64,000 nucleotides of DNA from Hymenobacter sp. YC55. GTDB taxonomy: Bacteria; Bacteroidota; Bacteroidia; Cytophagales; Hymenobacteraceae. Position numbers and translations under genes: made by a program. Below the pieces are notes generated by a model that was not told where the DNA came from, made no database searches, and saw only the letters and a list, made by a program, of their open reading frames with translations. Positions 28,262-37,563 of the stretch are shown here, piece after piece. Positions within the stretch are counted from its first letter, which is position 1. The number at the start of each line of letters is the position of its first letter. The stretch lies in assembly GCF_029433095.1 (NCBI RefSeq), contig NZ_JARNTX010000001.1, forward strand, positions 1,240,001 through 1,304,000, given 5' to 3'.

Positions 28262-29561
28262 GGGCAGCGGAAGACGTAAGCGTAAGTACCAACTCCCGCA
28301 TTTGCCGCAGAACTTGGTAGAGTTTCTCTAACTCGTCATTGGTAGTGCAGTAGGGGGGGAGCAGATACACCACGTTGCCAAGCGGCCGCAAAACCACGTG
28401 GTTGTGTAGCGCCAGTTGATAAAGTGCGTCGCGGAGGTTGCTGAAGTAGCTGGTGCCTTCCCCGGGGTCGTACTCTACGGCCAGCATGGTGCCTAAGTGG
28501 CGCACTGCCCGAACGCCTGGCTGCCCCTCTATTTCCTGCCGGAATGCAGCGTGGGCGGCGGCAATGCGTGCCCGTTGGCTGGTGCACTCAGTGGCGCGAG
28601 TGAGCTCCAAGCTAGCCAGGCCCGCCGCGCAGGCTACGGGATTGGCGGTGTAGGAGTGACCGTGGAAGAGTGTTTTGAGCCGGTCTTCACTTAAAAAGGC
28701 TTCGTAAATACTCGCGGTGCAAGTAGTGAGGCCCATAGCCATAGTACCGCCCGTCAGGCCCTTGGAAAAGCACATAATGTCGGGCTGCTCGGTCAGCAAT
28801 TCGCTGGCAAATAGCGGCCCGGTGCGCCCGAAGCCCGTCATCACCTCATCGGCAATGCACAGCACGCCGTGGCGGTGGCAGCGGCGCACCAGTTCATCAA
28901 GCACTTCAGCGGAATACGTAACCATGCCCGCGGTGCCCAGCAACAGCGGCTCGAAGATGAAGCCAGCTACATCGGGCCGAGCCACTACGGCACCTAGCTG
29001 AGCTAACACCTCAGTTTCGCGGCCTGGTACTGGTACGTCAATAAATTCTACATCAAACAGATACGGTCCGAATGGCGCCGTGAAAGCCCCGCGCCCGCTC
29101 ACCGACATGGCCCCGAACGTGTCGCCGTGGTAAGAGTCGCGGAAGCAGATAAACGTGCGGCGTTCCGGCTGGCCTTGGTTGTGGAAGTATTGCATCACCA
29201 TCTTGAGGGCCACTTCCACGGCCGTCGAGCCGTTATCGGAGTAGAACACGCGGGCCTGATTGGCGGGCAGGATTTCCAGCAATTGCTCGGCTAGCTCCAC
29301 GGCTGTAGGGTGCGTGAAGCCGGCAAACAACACGTGTTCCAGCGTACTTAGCTGCGTACTGACTCGCGCCGCAATGTGCGGATGCGCGTGCCCGTGCAGA
29401 TTCACCCACCACGACGAAATACCGTCGAGGTAACGGGTGCCGTCTTCTGCAATCAGCCAGGAACCTTCACCGCGCACGATGGGTACGGGCAGCGGTGCAG
29501 TTTGCATTTGAGTATAAGGATGCCACAATACGGCGTGGTCTCGTTCGGCAAGAGTAGGCAT
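28254..29561 (-). CDS. bioA: Adenosylmethionine-8-amino-7-oxononanoate aminotransferase
   Basis: PLP enzyme that converts 8-amino-7-oxononanoate (KAPA) to 7,8-diaminopelargonate using S-adenosylmethionine as amino donor. The 435-residue sequence has the BioA opening LWHPYTQM, the YLDGISSWWVNLHGH substrate region (kept here as a BioA mark), IADEVMTGFGRTG, and the PLP lysine in FSKGLTGG. The Trp-Trp in SSWW is typical of BioA rather than of other class III aminotransferases. It lies 79 bases after bioD and overlaps the ketosynthase gene by eight bases. Confidence 0.96.
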   Translation of the reverse strand: MPTLAERDHAVLWHPYTQMQTAPLPVPIVRGEGSWLIAEDGTRYLDGISSWWVNLHGHAHPHIAARVSTQLSTLEHVLFAGFTHPTAVELAEQLLEILPANQARVFYSDNGSTAVEVALKMVMQYFHNQGQPERRTFICFRDSYHGDTFGAMSVSGRGAFTAPFGPYLFDVEFIDVPVPGRETEVLAQLGAVVARPDVAGFIFEPLLLGTAGMVTYSAEVLDELVRRCHRHGVLCIADEVMTGFGRTGPLFASELLTEQPDIMCFSKGLTGGTMAMGLTTCTASIYEAFLSEDRLKTLFHGHSYTANPVACAAGLASLELTRATECTSQRARIAAAHAAFRQEIEGQPGVRAVRHLGTMLAVEYDPGEGTSYFSNLRDALYQLALHNHVVLRPLGNVVYLLPPYCTTNDELEKLYQVLRQMRELVLTLTSSAAHA

Positions 29562-29640
29562 GGCGCAATAACAAATTGGGGCGGCAAAGGTAACGGCTCC
29601 GCCGAATTGCCAGCCCGCACCAGGCCCGAATACGACCGGT

Positions 29641-30261
29641 TTACAACTCGAACCACGCCCGGAAGATGGCCGCGTACCCGCTCATTACCGCTGCTGAAAC
29701 TTCCGCTTCCGGGCGCAGCCGGGGCATCAGCGGAACGTTGGTGTGTTGGCTGATAAAGTCTTCGGTGGCTGGCGTCGGCTCCCCATTGAACACTAGGCCG
29801 CGCACTCGCAGCCCGCGCGCCTGCAAGGCTTCCAGCGTGAGCAGCGTATGGTTGATGCTGCCCAAGTAATTGCGCGAAACTACCACCACCTCGAGCTGAA
29901 ATTGCTGCGCCAAGTCGGCTATGAGCAAGCCCGGCGCCAGCGGCACTAGCAGTCCGCCCGCTCCCTCTACAATCAGATGATTATCAGTAGCGGGCAGCTG
30001 AAAATCAGTAGCTCGCAGCTCCAAGCCTTCGGCAGCAGCAGCAGCGTGGGGCGAAGCCGGCATCTGTAGCCGATACCGCTCGGGCCAGAACTTACTCACC
30101 GAGTTCTGCACCAAACTGCGCACGGTGGCTGCATCAGTGGCAGGCTCGAGGCCCGCCTGCACCGGTTTCCAGTAATCTGCCTGTAATGCCTCAGTCAGGA
30201 CGGCCGATACCAGCGTCTTGCCTACATCCGTGCCGATACCGGTAATGAAAAGTCTTTCCAA
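29641..30261 (-). CDS. bioD: Dethiobiotin synthase
   Basis: ATP-dependent enzyme that closes the ureido ring of dethiobiotin from diaminopelargonate and CO2. The 206-residue protein starts at TTG: the family opening ERLFITGIGTDVGKT begins there and a stop codon (TAA) lies one codon upstream in frame, so no ATG is available. The P-loop is GIGTDVGKT (residues 8-16), and VEGAGGLLVPL is the second family motif. It starts nine bases after the inserted lipoprotein gene and precedes bioA. Confidence 0.95.
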   Translation of the reverse strand: MERLFITGIGTDVGKTLVSAVLTEALQADYWKPVQAGLEPATDAATVRSLVQNSVSKFWPERYRLQMPASPHAAAAAEGLELRATDFQLPATDNHLIVEGAGGLLVPLAPGLLIADLAQQFQLEVVVVSRNYLGSINHTLLTLEALQARGLRVRGLVFNGEPTPATEDFISQHTNVPLMPRLRPEAEVSAAVMSGYAAIFRAWFEL

Positions 30262-30270
30262 TTTTTAAGG

Positions 30271-30843
30271 TTACTTAATTGCGGCTATACTCGCCTCAAG
30301 TTCTCCAGAAGAATATATATTAAGTTCTTTTATGTCGTTTGTCTTGCTATAATGTATTACGTAGCTGTCTTGCTCGCCAAGTGTATTCTTGATGGTATTA
30401 ACTTGCCCTAAGGAGTTATAAGTTATAATATAATTAAAAGCAAAACTAGAACAGGTTATGCAACTTGAGTATGCATAATTTGCTACATGTCCTAAACTGT
30501 CATATGTGTAAGTATTTGTCCAGTTAGAGTCATATAGTCCCGTTGATTTCAGGTTACCCCAAATGGTAATAACTGTATCTTTGTGGTGGCCACTCGTCAA
30601 ACTGTTAGGTAAATAATAGGGACGATGAAAATGCTTTTTGAAATAATAAATATCAATATTTTTCTGGGTCGATTTTATTGTGTCATAAACTTCTGTAGAA
30701 ATTCTGCCGAAGCTATAATTTGTTGTCTTAAAAATTTTAAGAATTTCTGTCGGCCTATTAATTTCTTTGGAATAATTGAGTTTTGCTGTATTCCTGCCTT
30801 CACAAGAGGAAAGAAATAATAAAGCGAAGGAGATATATTTCAT
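30271..30843 (-). CDS. AT-rich YD-repeat-like lipoprotein inserted between bioF and bioD
   Basis: A 190-residue probable lipoprotein with a very short signal peptide and a lipobox ending at Cys14 (LFLSSC). The C-terminal half has two YD/RHS-like units, TYTYDSLGHVANY and IITYNSLGQVNTI. Its codons are visibly much richer in A and T than the flanking bio genes, and it breaks the usual bioF-bioD order while keeping the direction. I infer a recently gained gene. It has no recognisable link to biotin and no mobile element is visible at its borders. Confidence 0.75.
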   Translation of the reverse strand: MKYISFALLFLSSCEGRNTAKLNYSKEINRPTEILKIFKTTNYSFGRISTEVYDTIKSTQKNIDIYYFKKHFHRPYYLPNSLTSGHHKDTVITIWGNLKSTGLYDSNWTNTYTYDSLGHVANYAYSSCITCSSFAFNYIITYNSLGQVNTIKNTLGEQDSYVIHYSKTNDIKELNIYSSGELEASIAAIK

Positions 30844-30976
30844 AAGCTTTATAAAGTATTGCTAGTTATTTATTTGTAGAGAATAAAGGGCTTTGTGAAT
30901 ATGAATGGCTTATTTACAGGCAAGAGCTATATTACTTCTTGTGTCGGAACCTCAGCCAGTAGCTCTTTTGCCAACA

Positions 30977-32110
30977 CTACTGACTCAGCACTGCTGCAAG
31001 TCTGTCAATTTCTGCTTCAGTATTATAGCTGTGCACGATAAGCCGCAGTCGCTCCGTCCCGACTGGCACCGTTGGCGACACGATGGGGCGCACGTCGAAG
31101 CCGGCTTGTTGGGCGGCAGCGGCAATGTGGCGAACTGCTTCGGGTCCAGGATTATCAGGGAAGAAGACAGGATGGATAATGTGGCTTTCCAAAGGCACCC
31201 GCAGGCCGGACACAGTATTGAGTGTATGTTTTAGATATTCAGAAAGCTCAAATAGCTGCTGCCTTTCCGCTGCTAGCTGCGGCAATACCTGATATGCCGC
31301 CGTTAAGCCAGCCACGGTGAGTGGAGGCAGAGCCGTGGTGTAGATGAAGGGGCGGCTAAAGTTGAGAAGATAGTCGCGCAATACGGCCGGGCCAGCTACT
31401 GCGGCACCTTGGCTACCTAGGGCTTTGCCGAACGTGAGGATGCGGGCAAATACATCGGCTTCCAGCCCCAAGGCAGCCACTAAGCCTTCGCCGTTGGGAC
31501 CATAGATGCCGTTGCTGTGCGCCTCATCTACTACCAAGTACAATCCCCGTTCCCGACAGAATGCCGCTAATTCTGGCATCGGCGCCATGTCGCCGTCCAT
31601 AGAATACAAAGCTTCCACAGCAACAAACACGGCACCGGTAGCGCGGGCCAAGCGCCGCTCCAAAGCCGACAAATCGTTGTGACGGAAGCTCCAGGCCGTA
31701 GCGAAGCTGCTGCGGATACCGTCTTTGACGGAGGCGTGCGAGGCTTCGTCGTAGAGGATGGTGTCGCCACGACGGGGCACGGCCGAGAAGAAGCCCATGT
31801 TGGCCGCATAGCCGGAATTAAAGAGCAATGCTGCTTCGGCCCGATGAAACTCGGCTAGATGAGTTTCTAAAGCTTCGGCCGCCGCTGAGTTGCCGGTGAG
31901 TAGCCGGGAACCGGTGCTTCCGGCTGCTGCTGTAGCGGCAAGTTGTAAGGCGGCTTGTATGGCCGAGTGACGACTTAGCCCGAGGTAGTCATTGGAACTG
32001 AAATCCACCAAACCGGCCGCGGATTGCGTTAGGCGGCGGCGCGTGCCTTCTGCTTCGCGCTGAGCGAGTTGCTGACTTAGGCGCTGGTAGAGGAGAGAGT
32101 GAGTTGACAC
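30977..32110 (-). CDS. bioF: 8-amino-7-oxononanoate synthase
   Basis: PLP enzyme that condenses pimeloyl-thioester with alanine to give KAPA. The 377-residue protein has the family marks DFSSNDYLGLS, GSTGSRLLTGN, the PLP-region VDEAHSNGIYG and the catalytic lysine in FGKALGSQG. The start is GTG (32110), which shares one base with the stop codon of orf205, so the genes are translationally coupled. BioF rather than the related glycine C-acetyltransferase is favoured by the company of bioA, bioD and bioB. Confidence 0.94.
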   Translation of the reverse strand: MSTHSLLYQRLSQQLAQREAEGTRRRLTQSAAGLVDFSSNDYLGLSRHSAIQAALQLAATAAAGSTGSRLLTGNSAAAEALETHLAEFHRAEAALLFNSGYAANMGFFSAVPRRGDTILYDEASHASVKDGIRSSFATAWSFRHNDLSALERRLARATGAVFVAVEALYSMDGDMAPMPELAAFCRERGLYLVVDEAHSNGIYGPNGEGLVAALGLEADVFARILTFGKALGSQGAAVAGPAVLRDYLLNFSRPFIYTTALPPLTVAGLTAAYQVLPQLAAERQQLFELSEYLKHTLNTVSGLRVPLESHIIHPVFFPDNPGPEAVRHIAAAAQQAGFDVRPIVSPTVPVGTERLRLIVHSYNTEAEIDRLAAVLSQ

Positions 32111-32727
32111 TACTTCTTTTTCTTTTCGGTGGACAGCGGAAATTGCCGAGGCATACCCAAAGAATCGGGCTGCCAGCCCAATGACTTTCGTGCTTCTTGC
32201 CGGACAGATGTTTCTATAATTTGCTCGTTAAGCATACCCAAGCCAGCAACATGGACTATGGTACTAGGCAACGCATCTTCATAAAGTATATAGGTGCGCT
32301 TGCCTAGCCAATAGTAGGCTCCCTCCACGTTGCCTACTCTGGGCGGGCCATAACGGCGAGTAAGTTCTTGGAAAACAGCACGCGTTTTCTCCTCTTTCTT
32401 CAGACTGTAGGTGACACCAATAAATTGGTCTCCCCGAAACCAAAAGCTCGCAGCTGCCGGATGGTGCATGATGGTGGCAGTGTCTTCCCACAACCTGAAG
32501 GTGTCGGTGTGCTTCCAGCGCTTCCCTATGTTAGCTTCAAGCCGCAGCCAAGTCATGGTATAGCTAGGTGTACCAAGCTGAATACCATGTACGCTATAAA
32601 CGGAGTCTAATATGCGCATGCTAGGCATGGGACCTGTAGTAACTTGCGCGTAAACTTCTTCGGGAAAATAAAATGCAACGCTGAGTAGGAAGAAGATGCG
32701 GGCAGATGAAGCCAAAACAGAATGCAT
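32110..32727 (-). CDS. Secreted protein of unknown function preceding bioF
   Basis: A 205-residue protein with a signal peptide (about 1-27, ending EVYAQ). I place the start at the ATG at 32727; the ATG at 32760 lies inside the terminator hairpin of the previous gene. Visible content: several Trp/Tyr-rich segments (WLRLEANIGKRW, ASFWFRGDQFIGVTYSL, YYWLGKRTYILYE) and a basic end with four to five lysines. I recognise no family. Its stop codon overlaps the bioF start, so it is the first gene of the bioF-bioA unit, but a role in biotin synthesis is not evident. Confidence 0.7.
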   Translation of the reverse strand: MHSVLASSARIFFLLSVAFYFPEEVYAQVTTGPMPSMRILDSVYSVHGIQLGTPSYTMTWLRLEANIGKRWKHTDTFRLWEDTATIMHHPAAASFWFRGDQFIGVTYSLKKEEKTRAVFQELTRRYGPPRVGNVEGAYYWLGKRTYILYEDALPSTIVHVAGLGMLNEQIIETSVRQEARKSLGWQPDSLGMPRQFPLSTEKKKK

Positions 32728-32742
32728 ACAAGTATGACAATC

Positions 32743-32789
32743 AAAACGCTCTTTCAGCATCAGGAAAGCCTAAGCCGAAAGAGCGTTTT
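32743..32789. terminator. Terminator after the bioB-orf87 unit
   Basis: A 13-base-pair stem (32743-32755 with 32777-32789) with a 21-base loop and A/T tracts on both sides sits between orf87 and the next unit. It separates bioB-orf87 from the bioF unit. Confidence 0.75.
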
Positions 32790-32838
32790 TTGAAGCCAGG
32801 TAATATCAAGCGTACTACCTTTACAGGCAAATCAACAA

Positions 32839-33102
32839 TTAGGCGTCGAAGCGCTTCACCGATAGCCAGATGGAGCCGTCTTGTCCGAAGCTGCGCGAGC
32901 TAACAACCAACCAGTCGGAGTCAACCTCTACCCGGTCGCCTACACCGGGTAACACATGGTGACGCTCAAAAAGGAGGTTGACCGCGGCTCCGATTTTATC
33001 TTCTAGGTCTGTAATTAAACGCTGAGCTTCAATGGGCTCGTGTTGCTGCCGTAGTTCCTCGGCGTAATGATGCTCTATATTTAGTTGAAACGTAATATCC
33101 AT
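32839..33102 (-). CDS. Small cytoplasmic protein of unknown function after bioB
   Basis: An 87-residue acidic protein without signal peptide or membrane segment. It begins 47 bases after bioB on the same strand and is followed by a clear terminator, so it is probably cotranscribed with bioB. Two parts are visible: a helical, Glu/Gln-rich half (AEELRQQHEPIEAQRL) and a beta-rich half (GDRVEVDSDWLVVSSRSF). No family recognised. Confidence 0.65.
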   Translation of the reverse strand: MDITFQLNIEHHYAEELRQQHEPIEAQRLITDLEDKIGAAVNLLFERHHVLPGVGDRVEVDSDWLVVSSRSFGQDGSIWLSVKRFDA

Positions 33103-33149
33103 TGAGGAAAAAATAAGTAGACAGAAGGCGAAAACTTAACTAAGTGAAG

Positions 33150-34145
33150 CTAGACCAATTCCCGGCCCAATACCACTGCGCCTTCGGGCACATCTTTAAA
33201 CGATTTGCGGGGCTTCAAGCCTAGCAGAGCAAACATCTGCTTGTCGGCATCGAAGTCAGGGTTGGGCGTGGTAAGTAGCTTTTCGCCACTGAAGATGGAG
33301 TTAGCGCCAGCCAGAAAGCACAACGCTTGCTCGGTAACAGGCATTTCCTGACGACCAGCCGAGAGACGCACCATGGTATTCGGCATCAGGATGCGGGCTG
33401 TGGCTATCATGCGCAGCATTTCCCATACGCTCACGCGGGGTTGCTCGGCAAGGGGCGTACCAGCTACCGGCACCAGCGCATTCACCGGCACCGACTCCGG
33501 GTGAGCCGGCAGCGTAGCGAGGGTGTGCAGCATGGCAATCCGGTCTTCGTCGGTTTCGCCGAGGCCAATAATGCCGCCCGAGCACACCGAGATACCAGCT
33601 TTGCGCACGTGTTCGAGCGTGTTGAGGCGGTCGTCGTAGGTGCGGGTGGTAATGATTTCCGAGTAGTGCTCGGCGCTGGTATCGAGGTTGTGGTTGTAGG
33701 CGTAGAGGCCAGCTTGCTTGAGGCGCTCGGCTTGGTACTCGTTGAGCATGCCCAGGGTGCAGCACACTTCCAGACCAAGGCCATTTACTTGCTCCACCAT
33801 GCCTAGTACCCGGTCGAAGTCTTTGTTGTCGCGGATTTCGCGCCAGGCGGCACCCATGCAGAAGCGGGTGCTGCCCGAGTCTTTGGCGCGTTGGGCCGCA
33901 GCAAGTACTTCGGCATCGGGGAGAAGTTTATGGGCTTGCACGCCCGTGTGGTAGCGGGCAGCTTGGGGGCAGTAGGCGCAATCTTCGGGGCAACCGCCGG
34001 TTTTCACGCTCAACAGGGTGCATACCTGTACCTCGCCGGTGGCCTGCGTCTGCGCGTGAATGGCAGCCGCTTGCGTCACGAGTTCCAGTACGGGCTGGTT
34101 ATAAATGGCATTTACTTCTTCGAGGGTCCAGTCAGTGCGAATCAT
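33150..34145 (-). CDS. bioB: Biotin synthase (radical SAM)
   Basis: Radical SAM enzyme that inserts sulfur into dethiobiotin. The 331-residue protein starts at the ATG at 34145, where the family opening ([14 protein letters not shown]) begins; the frame runs 28 codons further upstream without support. The 4Fe-4S cysteines are Cys52, Cys56 and Cys59 in [12 protein letters not shown]. Further marks are CMGAAWR, the LNTSAEHY-like NLDTSAEHY and [10 protein letters not shown]. It forms a unit with orf87, separated by a terminator from the bioF-bioA unit. Confidence 0.97.
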   Translation of the reverse strand: MIRTDWTLEEVNAIYNQPVLELVTQAAAIHAQTQATGEVQVCTLLSVKTGGCPEDCAYCPQAARYHTGVQAHKLLPDAEVLAAAQRAKDSGSTRFCMGAAWREIRDNKDFDRVLGMVEQVNGLGLEVCCTLGMLNEYQAERLKQAGLYAYNHNLDTSAEHYSEIITTRTYDDRLNTLEHVRKAGISVCSGGIIGLGETDEDRIAMLHTLATLPAHPESVPVNALVPVAGTPLAEQPRVSVWEMLRMIATARILMPNTMVRLSAGRQEMPVTEQALCFLAGANSIFSGEKLLTTPNPDFDADKQMFALLGLKPRKSFKDVPEGAVVLGRELV

Positions 34146-34532
34146 GTGTGGGGAAGGATTGGGTTCGACGGCTGCCAACCTGGCAAGAAAAGCAGCCCGC
34201 CAGCATCGGAATTGCACAGCGGTCCGCAAGATACAGGAGAAGTAGTTTCGGCAATGCAGAATGAGCTAGTGTCTGCCAGTTACACATACCCTCGTAGTCT
34301 GCGTGTAGCCCCAGTGGCTAGGCGTTGCACTGCCGGTGGCCGCCCCGCCAGGGCCAAGGTGGGGGCGTGTTTCGTCGGGAGTTGATTTGCCTGCTGATAT
34401 TTGGTTTCGTGTTGCTAGTCAAGTATATACAAGCTTGCTGGTCCTGGCTGTTTTCATTGCAACACTCGTTATCCAAGCCTGCTGCCACCCCAGGTGGTAG
34501 CAGGCTTGGATAAAGAAAATAAGCCAGAATGG
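34146..34532. other. Intergenic region upstream of bioB
   Basis: About 390 bases without a supported gene. It holds the bioB leader or promoter and the terminator of the upstream yiaA-acetyltransferase unit (34471-34511). I see no clear biotin operator. Confidence 0.55.
34471..34511 (-). terminator. Terminator of the yiaA-acetyltransferase unit
   Basis: A 19-base stem (34471-34489 with 34493-34511, one mismatch) with a three-base spacer lies just after the stop of the first yiaA-like gene on the reverse strand. Confidence 0.75.
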
Positions 34533-34925
34533 TTACTCGGAGGTGCTACGGGAGTCGCGCGTGTTTTTCTGGACAGCAATGGCCCCAAACAAAGCCAGCA
34601 TAAACGACATGGCATAAAAGCCCTTTTCGCTTAGCGCCAGCGTGGCGTTCCACAGGCCCACGGTTAGTAGCACAATGGCGGCCAGAGTGGCAAACCAACA
34701 GAGACCATAATAGATGTTGGTGACGGGAATGTTTTCCAGTTGGTCACGCACACTTTTTTGCAGCGAAACGGCCGCAAACAGGCCAAACAGCAGAATGGTG
34801 AAGTAATAGCCTTTCTCGTTAAGGAGCATGGAGGCGTTCCACAACCCTACAACGTAGGCGGTCATACCGGCCAGCAAGGCAACCCAGGAAGCGGCAACAA
34901 AGGCGTTGGAAGGCTTGGAGTTCAT
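34533..34925 (-). CDS. YiaA/YiaB-like inner-membrane protein, copy 1
   Basis: A 130-residue protein with two YiaA/YiaB-type modules. Each has a pair of helices and the repeated core [14 protein letters not shown] or [15 protein letters not shown]. Started at the ATG at 34925; upstream codons are not shared with the second copy. It is nearly identical in layout to the gene at 35689-36084, with the same first 21 residues apart from few changes. Function of the family is unknown. Confidence 0.88.
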   Translation of the reverse strand: MNSKPSNAFVAASWVALLAGMTAYVVGLWNASMLLNEKGYYFTILLFGLFAAVSLQKSVRDQLENIPVTNIYYGLCWFATLAAIVLLTVGLWNATLALSEKGFYAMSFMLALFGAIAVQKNTRDSRSTSE

Positions 34926-35038
34926 AAAACAGGCTGTGTAAGAATTAGCGAAACGGCCGCCAGCCAGCAAAGCTGCGGTCTGTTACTTCAAACATAGTGA
35001 TAAGTTTATATGATGCCTTCCCAGCAAGTAAGTTGCTG

Positions 35039-35593
35039 TTAGGCAGGCAACTCACGAAGCACCTGACACGGGTTGCCCACGGCCACTACATTAGCCGGAA
35101 TGTCGCGCGTTACGACACTGCCCGCCCCAATAGTAGTGCCCTCTCCAATGGTCACGCCAGGCATAACCAGCACGCCAGCCCCCAGCCATACATTGTCGCC
35201 GATGGTAATAGGGCGGGCAAATTCCCATCCCGCTATGCGTGGTTCCACTTCTACGGGGTGGCCCGCCGTACTAAGCAGCACGTTCGGGGCAATAAACACA
35301 TTGTCGCCAATGGTGACGGGGGCGCAGTCGAGGATGGTGAGGTTGTAGTTGGCGTAGAAATTGCGCCCTACTTTGATGTTGTAGCCATAGTCGCAGCGCA
35401 GCGGAGCTTCTATGTGGGCATCGGTTTCGTAGCCTAGCAGTTCGGCCAGCACCTGCTTGTTGAGCTGCACGGGCTCCTGGTTGTAGCGGTGACACAAGGT
35501 CTTGGCCTGTAGCCGCTCCGCTACCAGTTCGGGGTCGTTGGCCTGGTACAACTCGCCGGCTAACATCTTCGTTTTTTCGTTTCTAACGCTCAT
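35039..35593 (-). CDS. Sugar O-acetyltransferase (maltose/galactoside acetyltransferase type)
   Basis: A 184-residue left-handed beta-helix acetyltransferase that uses acetyl-CoA. The Mac N-terminal region (KMLAGELYQANDPELVAER) is followed by hexapeptide repeats (PVTIGDNVFIAPNVLL, PITIGDNVWLGAGVLV). The catalytic histidine lies in STAGHPVEVE. Started at ATG 35593, where family similarity starts. It sits between two YiaA-like paralogues on the same strand; the physiological sugar is unknown. Confidence 0.92.
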   Translation of the reverse strand: MSVRNEKTKMLAGELYQANDPELVAERLQAKTLCHRYNQEPVQLNKQVLAELLGYETDAHIEAPLRCDYGYNIKVGRNFYANYNLTILDCAPVTIGDNVFIAPNVLLSTAGHPVEVEPRIAGWEFARPITIGDNVWLGAGVLVMPGVTIGEGTTIGAGSVVTRDIPANVVAVGNPCQVLRELPA

Positions 35594-35688
35594 ACAACAC
35601 TTAAGTGAAATCCACTGCAATATGGCGTTGGCGTAGGCAAACCTTAGCGGCACTGCTCGGGCAGCAAGGCTAAGGACGGGATTAACTG

Positions 35689-36084
35689 CTACAGAGGGTT
35701 GCTGCTGCGATTGTCGCGGGTGTTTTTCTGCACCGCAATGGCGCCAAACAGAGCGAGCATGAAGGCCATAGCGTAGAAGCCTTTCTCACTTAGCGCCAGC
35801 GTGGCATTCCACAGGCCTACTACCAGCAACGCTACCGTCAGAAGGGTAGAAAACCAACTCAGGCTATAGTAGATGTTGGTTACTGCAACGCCTTCTAGTT
35901 GGTCGCGTACGCTCTTTTGCAGCGAAACGGCCGAAAATAAACCGTACATCAGCACTGCGAAGTAGTAGCCTTTCTCGTTGAGAAGCATCTGCGCATTCCA
36001 GAGGCCAATAATAAAGGCGGCCATTCCGGCCAGCAGCGCCACCCAGGAGGCAGCAACGAATGCGTTGGAGGGCTTGGAGTTCAT
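35689..36084 (-). CDS. YiaA/YiaB-like inner-membrane protein, copy 2
   Basis: A 131-residue paralogue of the gene at 34533-34925, with four predicted helices in two modules and the same N-terminus ([20 protein letters not shown]). Differences are mainly conservative membrane residues and the last few residues. The start is the ATG at 36084. It leads the three-gene set yiaA2, acetyltransferase, yiaA1. Confidence 0.88.
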   Translation of the reverse strand: MNSKPSNAFVAASWVALLAGMAAFIIGLWNAQMLLNEKGYYFAVLMYGLFSAVSLQKSVRDQLEGVAVTNIYYSLSWFSTLLTVALLVVGLWNATLALSEKGFYAMAFMLALFGAIAVQKNTRDNRSSNPL

Positions 36085-36418
36085 CGGTACTAGGAAGTTT
36101 GGGTTGGATAAAGAAAGCCGGGGAGTAGCCGGACGACAAGCCAAACATAGCAGGCTACCCCATCAACCTTGTATCCAAACTTCCGCCTCAATTAGACTTT
36201 TGAAATTCAACTATAATTCGATGCGCAGACATCTCAGAGGCGTAGTTTTAATTACTGGAACACCTGTTTCAAGTATGTAGTACGTGTTTTCGCCATGACA
36301 TCGGCTGCTGACTGCTTCCTGTTCAATTGCGAGAAATTAGACTTTACTGCGCTCTATTATAACTGCCAGTGCGGCCCTAAAACGCAACGAGCCGCTCGGT
36401 TAGAGCGGCTCGTTGTAG
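36085..36418. other. Intergenic region between yiaA copy 2 and rluF
   Basis: About 330 bases without a supported gene. It includes the rluF terminator at 36386-36414; the rest is AT-richer and shows nothing recognisable. Confidence 0.6.
36386..36414 (-). terminator. Terminator of rluF
   Basis: A perfect 12-base-pair stem (36386-36397 with 36403-36414) with a five-base loop, followed on the reverse strand by a GCGTTTT tail. Confidence 0.8.
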
Positions 36419-37522
36419 CTATGAGCGTTTGCCGGGCCTAGCGCTTCCGCGGGTGCCACGAGTCGAGTTCTTGGGCTTGGCATTGCCCCCAGCCGGTCCT
36501 TTTGCGGGACCTGCCGGGCGGCCAGGCCGGGCACCAGGCGGGCTAATCGGTCGTCCTGAGCCGGCCGCACGCCCGGCCGTAGCTAAGCCACGGGGAGCAG
36601 CCGGCTTGCGGCCCGAAGGCTTCTCTATCCAGGTGCCCGCGAGCTTGGTTTTGGGCTTGCGGGGTGTATTCTCATCAAGTGAACCAGAGGCAGGGCGTGC
36701 AATAGCAGGCGTGCTCGTGATAGGACGAGCCGTTTTGCGCGACGGCCGGTCGGCCCATTGTTCGGCGGTGGAAACGGTTTTGCGGCGGCGCGGTACGGAG
36801 CCGTCGTCGGTGCCGCTGGAGTGCTCTATCATCTCGAACAGCACTTTCAGCTCTTTTTCGGTTAGCTCGCGCCATTCACCCACGCCTAGGCCTTTAATCG
36901 AGACGTTCATTACCCGAATCCGCTCCAACTGCACCACCTCGTAGCCGAACGCCTCGCACATGCGCCGAATCTGGCGGTTCATGCCCTGAATCAGGGTGAT
37001 GCGGAAGATGTAGCTGGTTTCCTTCTTTACTTCGCACTTCTGCGTCATCACGCCCAGAATCGACACGCCATTGGCCATGGCTTCAATGAACTGGTCGGTG
37101 ATGGGCTTATCCACCATCACAATGTATTCCTTCTCGTGCCGGTTGCCGGCCCGCAGAATCTTGTTGACGATGTCGCCGTTGCTGGTCAGCAGAATCAACC
37201 CCTGCGACTCTTTATCAAGCCGGCCAATAGGGAAGATGCGCACACTGTGCTTGATGTAGTCGATGATGTTGCCCTTCACGCCGCGCTCGGTGGTGCTCGT
37301 GATGCCTGGCGGCTTGTTGAAGGCAATGTACACAGCATCTTCTTCGGCTCGTGGCTCGATGGCGTGGCCGTTTACTACCACCCGGTCTTTGCTGCCGACC
37401 TGTACACCAATCTTGGCCCGCTTGCCGTTCACGAACACATTGCCTTGCTCGATAAACTTGTCGGCCTCCCGCCGGGAACAGAAGCCGCTTTCACTGATAT
37501 ACTTATTGAGCCGGGTGGTCAT
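36419..37522 (-). CDS. rluF: 23S rRNA pseudouridine synthase, RluF type, with basic tail
   Basis: Makes pseudouridine in 23S rRNA (position 2604 in E. coli numbering for this subfamily). An S4 RNA-binding domain (1-60) is followed by the catalytic domain with Asp103 in [11 protein letters not shown] and the RluF-type block [14 protein letters not shown]. After about residue 240 there is a tail of roughly 125 residues, low in complexity and rich in Arg, Lys, Pro and Gly, that core RluF lacks. Such tails are common in Cytophagales RNA proteins and probably add RNA affinity. Confidence 0.92.
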   Translation of the reverse strand: MTTRLNKYISESGFCSRREADKFIEQGNVFVNGKRAKIGVQVGSKDRVVVNGHAIEPRAEEDAVYIAFNKPPGITSTTERGVKGNIIDYIKHSVRIFPIGRLDKESQGLILLTSNGDIVNKILRAGNRHEKEYIVMVDKPITDQFIEAMANGVSILGVMTQKCEVKKETSYIFRITLIQGMNRQIRRMCEAFGYEVVQLERIRVMNVSIKGLGVGEWRELTEKELKVLFEMIEHSSGTDDGSVPRRRKTVSTAEQWADRPSRKTARPITSTPAIARPASGSLDENTPRKPKTKLAGTWIEKPSGRKPAAPRGLATAGRAAGSGRPISPPGARPGRPAGPAKGPAGGNAKPKNSTRGTRGSARPGKRS

Positions 37523-37563
37523 AGTCGTTGCTGGTTATTGAGTGCTGGTACATGGCCCAGCGG

